Translations under genes and position numbers: made by a program | Assembly (NCBI RefSeq): GCF_016598595.1 | Contig: NZ_CP066786.1 | Coordinates: 767,501 to 831,500, forward strand | Reading direction: 5' to 3' | Length of the DNA stretch: 64,000 nt | From: Martelella lutilitoris | GTDB lineage: Bacteria; Pseudomonadota; Alphaproteobacteria; Rhizobiales; Rhizobiaceae | The notes under the pieces: generated by a model | The model's input: only the letters and a program-made list of their open reading frames with translations | Told to the model about the DNA's origin: nothing | Databases searched by the model: none | Shown here: positions 45,952 to 53,832 of the stretch, piece by piece | How the letters are laid out: the number at the start of each line of letters is the position of its first letter | How positions within the stretch are numbered: the first letter of the stretch is position 1

Positions 45952-48716
45952 CGGAGCATGCCAACACCGCCGGCAGCAGGCTTTCCCGCATCGCCATCGC
46001 CAGCCTCCTGAGCGCCGTGATCTTCGCTGCAGGCCTCTCGACAGCCTATGCCGAAAAGCCGGCGATCGATTTTAGGCCGCCGGATATCCAGCCGGCCAAG
46101 GTCTGCGCGCAGCGCAAATCCGACGACATGCTGAAACTGCAATGGTCCTCCTGGGACGGGGAGCGCCTGCCCCCGGGCATCGAATATCGCGATCTCGACG
46201 CTGAACTGGCGCGGCTGCGCAATATCGACGCGAACAAGTATTTCGACACCATCAAGAAGGCCTATAACCTCCGGGCCAAGGTTGATCCCTACTACAACCG
46301 CACGGCTTATCTGCTCGACATGATCTCCCTCTATGTGAAGGCCGAGCGTTTCGCCGACCTGCGCGAGACCGGTTTCGTGGCCGAACTGGAAGCGACTGGA
46401 CCGGCTGCCTCGGCGGCGACTGTCAACTTTCTCGGCGATCTCTATCTCGAAGGCCGCGCCGTGCCGCAAAACGAGCAGCGCGGCCTGCAGCGCAAGCTCC
46501 AGGCCGCCTATAACGGCAATCCGAACGCCGTTCTCGACCTTGCCGAGCGGACGGCCATGGGGCAGAGCGTGCCGGGTTGGGACATGCCGCCCAAGCTTGC
46601 CTTCACCCTCGGCTTTTCCTCGCTCCTCGGCAATCTCGACAGCGGCATATGCGAGCGCGTGCGCCGTATCGCCCGGGCTTTCGAAACGGGCGAGGTCATT
46701 GCCCAGGATCATGCGCTGGCGGAGGAGTGGTATCGTTTCGCCGCCGAGCTCGGCGATCCGGAGGCGGCCTGGAAGGCCGCGCGCTATCAGCTTTCCGGCG
46801 ACGGGCTCGCGCAGGACGATACGCTTTTGATGCGATACCTGACCCAGGCCTACGAGGCCGGCATCGTTCCGGCGCGCCTTGCCATGGGATCGCTTTACGA
46901 ACAGGGACGGCTGCTGACGCAGGATCCGGTTGCGGCGATGCGCATCTATGACGCGCTTGCCGCCGACGGCAGTGAGGACGGGCTGATCGCCGCGATCAGG
47001 CTGCAGGAAAGGCAGGGCATTGTCACGGAAGAGGACAAGCAGAAATATCGCGAGCGGTTGGTGAAGCTGGCGCGCTTTCCCGATGCCCCCGGCTGGCCCT
47101 TCTCCCGGCTCGGGACGATGCTGCAGGACGAATCCGGGCTGTTTGCCCAGGAAAGCGCGCGCGAGAACCTGTTTCAGGAGGCGGCAAAACGAGACGACCC
47201 GGAGGGTAAGCTGCAGCTCGGCCGCCTTTACCTTCAACGCGGCGATGAGGCCGACCGGCAGAAGGCGATCGCCCTTTTCGAGGATCTGGTGGCCGAGGAC
47301 GGCAAGTCGCTCGCCATCGATGATCTGAGAAACGCGCTTCTGTGCCGTGCGCCGGACGGTCCCGACACGGACCGGTGGGCGCCCTGGCAGGCGCTCGACC
47401 CCGACAATCTTCCCGAACTGCCCGACCATATCGAAGCCGAGGACCTGGCAAAACCCGAGATCGCGGACGCTCTGGCGCGCCTGCAGGCGGCGGCGCTCGG
47501 CGGCAGCGGCCAGGCGGCGGGCCGGCTGACGACGATCCTCTCCGAACTCAAGCCCGCGCAGTTCCAGAATATCGTTGCCCACTGGCGCGCGATGATGACC
47601 GTCAGCGCGGGCGGCGAGGCTTCCGTGCTTCAGGCGGCCTATACGGCCGCACCGGACGATGCCAGCCGCACGGCTATCTTCGATGCGCTGAAGGCCCTTG
47701 CCGATGGCGGCGAACCCTACGCCAAGACCGCGCTTGCGGAAATCTATCTGGCCGATGTCCCGGCCGACGAAGTTATTGATGACGAGACGCTCGAGAAGGC
47801 GACCGCCCTGATCGAGGCGGTCGGCGGCAGCGTCAAGGGCTCAAGCCTCTGGCGGCTGGACGATGCCTATCGTGCGGCGGGCAAGAAGCAGTTCCAGCCT
47901 TCCGACGCCATGCTGGCCGAGATCGCCAGGGTCGGCGACTTCGAGGCGATGCTGTTTGCCGCCGCGCGTTCGGCGGATGAGGAAACGGCGAATTTCTACT
48001 ATGACCGCGCGCTTTCCATCATGCCATGCGACCTCAATGCGCTGGCGCGCAAGGCGCGCTACGCGCTCGATGCCGGAAGGCCGGACGACGCGCTCAATGC
48101 GCTCGACGCGGCGCTGGCGCTGTCGCCGGAACAGGCATGGCAGCAGGTCAAGCTTGCCGACATCTATCTGGCGCTCGGGTCGATCGATGACCGAAAAGAA
48201 GCCTACGATCTTTATGTTGCCGCCTTCCGCCAGGGGTACGAACCGGCGGTCTGGCGTCTGCTCGACTGGTTCTCGAGCGGCGACGGGCCGTTTTACGACG
48301 AGGCGCTGCATGAGGAAGTGCTGCTTCACCAGCTGAGAAATGCCGGGCCGGCAGAGCTTTACAGCGTGGTGGCAAAGCTGAAGAGCGCACCGAAGAGCGT
48401 GTTCGACAATGTGCTCGCCAAATTCGATCTCAAGGACGCCTATCGGGGCGCGGCAATCGCCGGAGAGCCGGTCGCCATGCGCGAGCTCTCCAAGCTCCTT
48501 ATGCAGGACGGCTCGGCGCCGGACGAGGCCGCAAAGTGGCTCACCGGCGCGGCGACCGCCGGCGACCCCGAGGCGATGCTGATGCTGGCGCAATCCTATG
48601 CCTTCGGCCTCGGCGTGGAGCCCTCGGCGGAAAAGGCGCGGCAATGGCTGCAGGCCGCCGCAAGCGCGGGAGACGAGACGGCGGTGACCTTGCTCTCGAT
48701 CATGCGCGTACAGTAG
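45948..48716 (+). CDS. Large Sel1/TPR-repeat exported protein (AlgK-like scaffold)
   Basis: A 922-residue exported protein with a signal peptide (cleavage near AYA-EK, about residue 35) and no lipobox. Nearly the whole length is Sel1/TPR-type helical repeats (EEWYRFAAELGDPEAAWKAARYQLSGDG; KWLTGAATAGDPEAMLMLAQSYAFG; KARQWLQAAASAGDETA). It is about twice the size of Pseudomonas AlgK, the lipoprotein that links AlgE, AlgX and Alg44. Its place between the AlgX-like and AlgL-like genes suggests the same scaffolding role. It overlaps its upstream neighbour by four bases. Confidence 0.75.
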   Translation: MTEHANTAGSRLSRIAIASLLSAVIFAAGLSTAYAEKPAIDFRPPDIQPAKVCAQRKSDDMLKLQWSSWDGERLPPGIEYRDLDAELARLRNIDANKYFDTIKKAYNLRAKVDPYYNRTAYLLDMISLYVKAERFADLRETGFVAELEATGPAASAATVNFLGDLYLEGRAVPQNEQRGLQRKLQAAYNGNPNAVLDLAERTAMGQSVPGWDMPPKLAFTLGFSSLLGNLDSGICERVRRIARAFETGEVIAQDHALAEEWYRFAAELGDPEAAWKAARYQLSGDGLAQDDTLLMRYLTQAYEAGIVPARLAMGSLYEQGRLLTQDPVAAMRIYDALAADGSEDGLIAAIRLQERQGIVTEEDKQKYRERLVKLARFPDAPGWPFSRLGTMLQDESGLFAQESARENLFQEAAKRDDPEGKLQLGRLYLQRGDEADRQKAIALFEDLVAEDGKSLAIDDLRNALLCRAPDGPDTDRWAPWQALDPDNLPELPDHIEAEDLAKPEIADALARLQAAALGGSGQAAGRLTTILSELKPAQFQNIVAHWRAMMTVSAGGEASVLQAAYTAAPDDASRTAIFDALKALADGGEPYAKTALAEIYLADVPADEVIDDETLEKATALIEAVGGSVKGSSLWRLDDAYRAAGKKQFQPSDAMLAEIARVGDFEAMLFAAARSADEETANFYYDRALSIMPCDLNALARKARYALDAGRPDDALNALDAALALSPEQAWQQVKLADIYLALGSIDDRKEAYDLYVAAFRQGYEPAVWRLLDWFSSGDGPFYDEALHEEVLLHQLRNAGPAELYSVVAKLKSAPKSVFDNVLAKFDLKDAYRGAAIAGEPVAMRELSKLLMQDGSAPDEAAKWLTGAATAGDPEAMLMLAQSYAFGLGVEPSAEKARQWLQAAASAGDETAVTLLSIMRVQ

Positions 48717-48756
48717 ATATCATTGACCAATGGCACCGACCGAAGGGGAGCTCGAT

Positions 48757-49923
48757 TTGGCCGAATTCAGCAGCGAGCGAGAGCAGTCCGGCTTTGGACG
48801 CCTCTCGAACCGGATATTTTCCAGCCCTCGCAGGTTTCGTCGCAGCCTCTTTCTCGCAGGCGCCGCTATGATCCTTGCCGCCGCCGCCGAGCCGCCCGCG
48901 CCCGATGCCGACAGCGAGGCCTGTCCCGTATTTCCCGCCCCGACCGTGACGCTCGATTATGGCAGCCGTTACGAGGAAAGCAGCAGCGACCGTTCCGAGC
49001 TCGATTCGGCGGGCAACGAGGAAGTGGATCTGGCGCTCAAGGATGCCGATGAATTCATCCGGCAGCTGGACGGGCTCGCCAATGACGCGCTGGTCAATCC
49101 GGTGCTGGCCAAGTCAAGGGCGGATTGCGTCATCTCGGGCATCGCCGTCTGGGCCAATGCCGGCGCCTTCAGCGCGCTTGAGACGGAAAACGCCAGAATG
49201 ACCTATGCCTCGCGGGTGGGCGGCATTGCCAGCGCCTACCGGCAGGTGCGCGACAAGACCGAGGACCTTTCCGAGGAGAAGACGGCGATCGAGGCCTGGT
49301 TGCGGAAGAATGCCGATTTCCTGACCGAATACTGGAGCAATGACGCGCCGCCCAAGGCGAAGATGGGCAACCTCAGGCTCTGGGCCGCCTTTGCCGTGAC
49401 GGAAGCGGCGCTGATCCTGCGGGAGCCCGACTATATCAACTGGGCGCTCGACAGCCAGCGCACCATTCTCGCGACCGTGGATGAAAACGGCAGCATGCCC
49501 TACGAGATGCGGCGCGGCGCCTATGCGCTCCACTACCAGCTTCACGCGCTGGCCCCGCTGACGGCTTCGGCCGCGCTGATCTGCCATAGCGACTACGCCT
49601 ATTCCGAAGACGAGCAGGCGGCGATCGAAAGGGCCGTCGCCTTCGCGCTTGAGGGAATTGCCGATCCGGGCGCGGTCGCGCTGGTTGCCGGCAAGCCGCA
49701 GACGGTCAGGCAGGGGCTGAACAACCAGGAGCCATTCTCGATCGCCTTCCTTGAGGCCTATCTCAGTCTGGAAAGCGATGCGGCCCTTGATCGCAAGCTC
49801 GCGCCGCTCAGGCCCTTGTCCAATTCCAAACTTGGCGGTGACCTGACCTTGCTCTATCGCAACAACCCGGCCATGCAGCCGGGCTGCTTTGCGCCGAAAA
49901 CAGCAAGGAGCGGTGAGCAATAG
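48757..49923 (+). CDS. Alginate lyase (AlgL, PL5)-like protein lacking the catalytic His
   Basis: A protein of about 388 residues with an N-terminal hydrophobic segment (FLAGAAMILAAAA). It aligns with AlgL over most of its length (ACPVFPAPTVTLDYGSRYE; ISGIAVWANAGAFSA; MRRGAYALHYQLHALAPL). In AlgL the catalytic NNH precedes SYW; here the site (bases 49366-49383) is GNLRLW, so the essential His is Leu, while the Arg and Tyr of RxxxxALxY remain. Lyase activity is therefore doubtful. TTG 48757 is preferred because AAGGGGAG sits 6 bases upstream; ATG 48730 is an alternative without a ribosome site. Confidence 0.75.
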   Translation: MAEFSSEREQSGFGRLSNRIFSSPRRFRRSLFLAGAAMILAAAAEPPAPDADSEACPVFPAPTVTLDYGSRYEESSSDRSELDSAGNEEVDLALKDADEFIRQLDGLANDALVNPVLAKSRADCVISGIAVWANAGAFSALETENARMTYASRVGGIASAYRQVRDKTEDLSEEKTAIEAWLRKNADFLTEYWSNDAPPKAKMGNLRLWAAFAVTEAALILREPDYINWALDSQRTILATVDENGSMPYEMRRGAYALHYQLHALAPLTASAALICHSDYAYSEDEQAAIERAVAFALEGIADPGAVALVAGKPQTVRQGLNNQEPFSIAFLEAYLSLESDAALDRKLAPLRPLSNSKLGGDLTLLYRNNPAMQPGCFAPKTARSGEQ

Positions 49924-49940
49924 AGGGCCGTTCGGCGCCG

Positions 49941-50531
49941 TCAGCGGCAGCGTTGCAACTGCGCCTCGTAGATCTGCGTCATCTTCTGGGCGCGGGCGGC
50001 GGCGCTTTTTGCCACCGGCCGGCTTTTCCACACGCCGCGGCTGTAGCCGGCATGGCCGGAGTGATAGGCGAGGTAGAGATTGTACGGGTCGTTGAGGGCG
50101 ATGCCATTCCGGAGATGGCTCTGGTGGTGGTACCAAGCGATGAAGTAGATCGCATCGCCGAAATCCGTTCGGGAGACACCGCGCTGGCCGGTGCGGGCCT
50201 TGTATTCCGCCCAGGTGCCGTCAAGCGCCTGAGAGTAGCCGAGTGCGCTCGAGGCGCGGGGACCTGGAATGAAGCCGAGGATTTTCTTGCGCGGCGGACG
50301 GGCATGACTGTCGAAGGAGGACTCGACATAGATCGTCGCCATCAGCACGGAAACGGGAACGCCGTAGTCGCGCGAAGCCCGTTCCGCATCGCGACGCCAG
50401 TTCTCGAATATTCCGTTCTTCTGCGCGAATATCGCGCAGCTGTTGCCAACATTGCTGACGGTCGTCGAGCAACCCGCCAGAGCGGCCAGGCAGAGCACTG
50501 CTAAGACAATCTTCAAGCGCGAAATAGACAT
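49941..50531 (-). CDS. Lytic transglycosylase lipoprotein (SLT domain)
   Basis: A 196-residue lipoprotein with lipobox LAGC (Cys21). Its SLT-type domain has the catalytic Glu in ATIYVESSFDSHARP and the following ASSALGYSQALDGTWAEY and YHSGHAGYSRG blocks. It would cleave peptidoglycan glycan strands, perhaps to make room for envelope complexes. It is convergent with the AlgL-like gene, with only 17 bases between the stops. Confidence 0.9.
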   Translation of the reverse strand: MSISRLKIVLAVLCLAALAGCSTTVSNVGNSCAIFAQKNGIFENWRRDAERASRDYGVPVSVLMATIYVESSFDSHARPPRKKILGFIPGPRASSALGYSQALDGTWAEYKARTGQRGVSRTDFGDAIYFIAWYHHQSHLRNGIALNDPYNLYLAYHSGHAGYSRGVWKSRPVAKSAAARAQKMTQIYEAQLQRCR

Positions 50532-50781
50532 GGGGCATGATCTACGCGCCGGACCTTAAGGAAGGGTTTTTAAAAATGGTTAACGGTGAGAATGTTTCTC
50601 GCCGCCGCTCCCCGCAAGACCCGCAGGGCAGGCATTTCCGGGAATGCGAAGTTCCTTGAACTTAGTCTTTGACAGACGGGCGGCATGACGATAAGGGGAC
50701 CGCCTGAAGACGAAGCGCAAAGATCTGCGCATTTCGATCGGCGAAAGCCAGCCTTCAACCGCAACATGAGAGGGTTTGAAC

Positions 50782-51171
50782 GTGGCGAAAGCGGAACTTG
50801 GCACGAAAAGAACATGCCCGGACACGGGCAAGAAATTCTACGACCTCAACAAGGATCCGGTGGTTTCGCCCTATTCGGGCAATTCCTGGCCACTGAGCTA
50901 TTTTGAGGATGAGGCTTCCATCGCCGTTGTCGAAAGCGAGGAAGAGGAAAACGAGGTTGCGGAAGTCGACGCGGAAAACGGCGACGGCGAAATGGGCACG
51001 ATCGCGGCATCCGACGATGACAGCCCTTCCGACAACATTCCCAATGTGGACGGCGACGACGATGATGACGTGGATGTCGATGACGACGACACATTCCTCG
51101 AAGCTGATGATGACGATGATGACGATGTCTCCGACATCATCGGCGTTTCGGATGATGACGACGACAACTGA
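50782..51171 (+). CDS. FYDLN-acid domain protein (TIGR02300 family)
   Basis: A 129-residue protein beginning AKAELGTKRTCPDTGKKFYDLN, the signature of the alphaproteobacterial FYDLN-acid family, with PVVSPYSG next. The remaining two thirds are extremely acidic, with runs of Asp, and presumably disordered. GTG 50782 has GAGAGGG 7 bases upstream. The two-Cys N-terminus (only one Cys kept here) resembles a small metal-binding knuckle in other members. Function unknown; often encoded next to a tRNA-Ala gene, as here. Confidence 0.88.
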   Translation: MAKAELGTKRTCPDTGKKFYDLNKDPVVSPYSGNSWPLSYFEDEASIAVVESEEEENEVAEVDAENGDGEMGTIAASDDDSPSDNIPNVDGDDDDDVDVDDDDTFLEADDDDDDDVSDIIGVSDDDDDN

Positions 51172-51211
51172 CCCTCTCTGTCGATAGCGTTGTCGCGACC
51201 GATATCTAAAG

Positions 51212-51240
51212 CCGCGGGTTCGAACGAACCGGCGGTTTTT
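51212..51240 (+). terminator. Terminator downstream of the FYDLN gene
   Basis: CCGCGGGTTCG and CGAACCGGCGG form a GC-rich stem with one mismatch, followed by TTTTT, 41 bases after the stop. The rest of the 303-base gap before the tRNA shows no gene. Confidence 0.75.
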
Positions 51241-51474
51241 CCTTTTATGGGCGTATCTTGCCCGCCCGCAACAGGCGATGGCCCGTAGCTTGATATATCT
51301 TCGGTTTTCGTCAGGCATGCGGTTCGACGCGGCTCCGCGTGTCTGCGCGGGAGACGGTTCAAGTTTTTTTCAGACAATGTTTTTTAAGGCTTGCATCCGT
51401 CGAAAATCGACAGTAATAAGCCGCCACCCGACGCGAACAACGTCGCTTCGCACCGCTCAGGCGGTCTGGAGAAT

Positions 51475-51550
51475 GGGGCTATAGCTCAGCTGGGAGAGCG
51501 CCTGCATGGCATGCAGGAGGTCAGCGGTTCGATCCCGCTTAGCTCCACCA
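51475..51550 (+). tRNA. tRNA-Ala (anticodon GGC)
   Basis: A 76-base cloverleaf with encoded CCA. Acceptor stem GGGGCTA / TAGCTCC, D-arm GCTC...GAGC, anticodon stem CCTGC / GCAGG around loop ATGGCAT (anticodon GGC), and T-arm AGCGG-TTCGATC-CCGCT. The sequence is nearly identical to E. coli tRNA-Ala(GGC). The IS and integrase remnants start just downstream. Confidence 0.97.
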
Positions 51551-51637
51551 ATTTCCTGTTCTTGTAAAATGTCACATAGATTGACCTTTTTGTGCAGGCT
51601 TTGACCTTTTCGGTCACTTGGCTTGAGCTTTTGGGCG

Positions 51638-52155
51638 TTAAGAGCATCGGTGTTGATCAAGCCTTTGTGACCATTTTCGATCATCGCGGATGAGCGCGTT
51701 TGCCAGTTCGATAAACTCTCGTATGATCGCTGTGAGGGCAACTTTGGCGGGTTTTCCGGCGCTTTTCAGCGCCTCGTATTTTTCCTGCATCTGCTTGTTG
51801 AGGCGCATGGCGACGAGGGCAGGCATATAGAGGGCGTCGCGCAGGAACCGCCCTTTCTGGCCTTGCCGTCATCCCCGCGCAGGCGTGTTTCAATCTCGGT
51901 CTGGATTGCCGCGAGCTGGCGCTCGATCTGGGCGAGGCGCGCCTTTGAGTGCCGCTCCGTCAGTGAAAGCGCTTGCGTCTTGATGCGGTTGAGCAGCCGA
52001 GTCCGGTCCTTGACGAGAGCGGTGCGCGCGATCTGCAACTCCTTGAGTTCGTGAATGGTCTCGTTCGCAGGCCGGTCTGGCTGAAGGGCAAAGGCCTGCC
52101 CCATCTGCGCCAGCATAATGGTTATGATGTGACCGCGATCGAGGTTCTGCCGCAT
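51638..52155 (-). pseudogene. IS110-family transposase remnant
   Basis: Two reading frames on the minus strand match pieces of an IS110 transposase. One has ELKELQIARTALVKDRTRLLNRIKTQ with a following RQLAAIQTEIE helix. The other is the C-terminal end, MPALVAMRLNKQ...AGKPAKVALTAIIREFIELANALIRDDRKW. The catalytic C-terminal Ser region between them is deleted and the frames are shifted. The N-terminal RuvC-like part is missing here. It is a decayed element just downstream of the tRNA. Confidence 0.8.
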
Positions 52156-52175
52156 GCGCTGAGAAAGGAGACATC

Positions 52176-52580
52176 ATGAGCCGGAGTGCAGCCCGCAATA
52201 CCGGAAAGGCCAACAGTATCGTCTGTCTTTCGCCCTGCGTTTGCCTGACGCCTCGCGGTCCGAAAATGGTGCCGGTGCCCTATATGATCGTCTCGAAACT
52301 GGAATGGAGCACGAAGACGATCTCCAGTACCGGCTTCGGCGGCGATCAGGCCTTCACCATGGAAAGCCGCACGCAGAAAGTGACTGGCAACGAGCCGGGC
52401 ACCGGCGGCGGGGTGTCGTCCGGCGTCAACGTCGGCTGGTGCCGGCCGCAATCAAACAAGTCCAGTTTTCTGGTCGAGGGCCATCAGGTGCTGCAGGACA
52501 ATTGCATCTACGAGATGAACTGCGCCGGCCCCGACGGGCCGTCGAACACGCTCGGCAAGCTGAATTATGACGATGCGTGA
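52176..52580 (+). CDS. PAAR-like (DUF4150) type VI secretion protein, orphan
   Basis: A 134-residue protein of the DUF4150/PAAR-like group: CVCLTPRGPKMVPVPYMIVSKL, the GDQAFTMESRTQKVTGNEPGTGGGVSSG block and a C-terminal FLVEGHQVLQD strand. PAAR proteins cap the VgrG spike of type VI secretion systems and carry effectors. No VgrG, toxin or immunity gene is recognisable nearby, and there is no C-terminal toxin extension. GAAAGGAG precedes the ATG. The gene is intact although its surroundings are decayed. Confidence 0.82.
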   Translation: MSRSAARNTGKANSIVCLSPCVCLTPRGPKMVPVPYMIVSKLEWSTKTISSTGFGGDQAFTMESRTQKVTGNEPGTGGGVSSGVNVGWCRPQSNKSSFLVEGHQVLQDNCIYEMNCAGPDGPSNTLGKLNYDDA

Positions 52581-53367
52581 GCGCGATGGCTCGATCCTGC
52601 TGTCCATCAAAGGTTCGTTTGACGGTTCACGCTGATCTTATGCGCAAAGATTGTGACTTCACGGAAAGCCGGACATTGTCCGTAATTAACAGGAAAGCCG
52701 ACATCGGCACATGACAGTGGTCGACTACGCAAGAGTCCTCTGGAGCGGAACGAAACCAGTGAAATCGTGTTTGATAGATTGCAGGATCGAAGGAGAGCGA
52801 ACCATCCAGAGTTTCAAGCTATTCGGGAGAAAGGCCAGCAATTAAGGCAGCTTCGGCGCGCGATTGCTCGCGCTGCTGCCAGTCCGATGTGTTCAATCAA
52901 GTTCGTCGCCGGCGATATTGCCCGGCTCTATGTTGCTCACATGGACAGCTTCATTTGCCATTGCAATGAACCCGCGTCGCATCTATGTTGCATGAAGCTG
53001 TAGCACAGCAGATTGATGTTCGTTTTTGCTCTTTTATTTCAAAGGCTTGGATTTCGATCCAGTTTGGCTGAGAATCCAGGTTCCCCAGCCAAACAAAATC
53101 AAAAACTTAGTGAAAAATCACCCGATGGTTGTGTTGCGTCGTGTTGCGACTGAATTTCCCTGCTTTTTAAGCATTTTCCGCGCTTTTCCGGTTATGCGTG
53201 CTCAATATCTCGCTCGCTTGTGTGTTTTCCCGGGCAAATAAACCCTGGAAGGCTGTCGGCGCGAAAGCGCTCGTTTGCGTTCGCTTCGGTGCTGGAATTT
53301 CAGGCAGGCGGCGAGGCTGCTTTGGTGTTACGGTTGTCGGACAGCTCGGCAAAGCGGGGGAGCGACG
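52581..53367. other. Region without a confident gene, lower GC
   Basis: About 790 bases between the PAAR-like gene and the next coding sequence. It is AT-richer than its surroundings. A 78-codon frame from GTG 52767 has no ribosome site or recognised similarity. It may contain degraded mobile DNA; I can assign nothing. Confidence 0.5.
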
Positions 53368-53832
53368 ATGTTGAGGAATCGAAAGTTGGCCGGCTGCGCA
53401 ATCGTTGTCGGTTTTCTGATGTCAGGACAAGCCTGGTCTGAACCGTTATCGGAGATGAACTCAGTTCCCGAGGAGGTTCAGGGCATATGGGCCATCAGCG
53501 ATGGCAGGTCATGCACCGACAGATCATCGGATTTCATCGTCATCGGCCCATACGCCACTGTCAGCTTCAGCGACAATGCCGAGAGCATGCCGCTTTTTTA
53601 TCCGTATGTCCTGGACTGGATCAAGCCTTCCGAGGACGGCATCGTGTTGCTGCGCGAGCAGGACGACGCCGGCTTCGTCTATGTGATCAAGCCCGATCCT
53701 AATGGTCTGAAAGCGCAGTTCAGAACGGTATCGAAGCCTGATGAGGCGCCTGTCGGAGCAAGCCCCCAGGAACTTCTTGGTGGCGCAGACAGCCTTCAAG
53801 CAAAGAAATGTGCTTCTCTGCCGCAATCATGA
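53368..53832 (+). CDS. Small exported protein of unknown function
   Basis: A 154-residue protein with a signal peptide (MLRNRKLAGCAIVVGFLMSGQAWS), then a short beta-rich domain opening VPEEVQGIWAISDGRSC with a second Cys near the C-terminus (AKKCASL). GGGGGAG lies just upstream of the ATG. No family recognised, although the WAISDGRSC opening resembles small periplasmic lipocalin-like proteins. Its stop overlaps the integrase start by four bases (ATGA). Confidence 0.65.
   Translation: MLRNRKLAGCAIVVGFLMSGQAWSEPLSEMNSVPEEVQGIWAISDGRSCTDRSSDFIVIGPYATVSFSDNAESMPLFYPYVLDWIKPSEDGIVLLREQDDAGFVYVIKPDPNGLKAQFRTVSKPDEAPVGASPQELLGGADSLQAKKCASLPQS

Noticed and set aside
45774..47582. 602-codon minus-strand frame opposite the AlgX-like and Sel1 genes
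   Set aside because: Arg/Gly/Leu-rich antisense shadow; the plus strand carries signal peptides and Sel1 repeats in continuous overlapping genes.
36919..49923. Reading the alginate-type operon as a decaying pseudogene cluster
   Set aside because: All nine frames are full length and translationally coupled, with intact signal peptides, and Alg8 and AlgD active sites are preserved. Loss is confined to specific catalytic residues, so a repurposed system is the better explanation, although not proven.
51457..51741. Minus-strand frame containing RDRTADLLHAMQALSQLSYSP
   Set aside because: This peptide is the well-known spurious translation of the complement of a tRNA-Ala gene.
52767..53003. 78-codon frame in the low-GC gap
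   Set aside because: GTG start without a ribosome site, odd composition and no recognised similarity.
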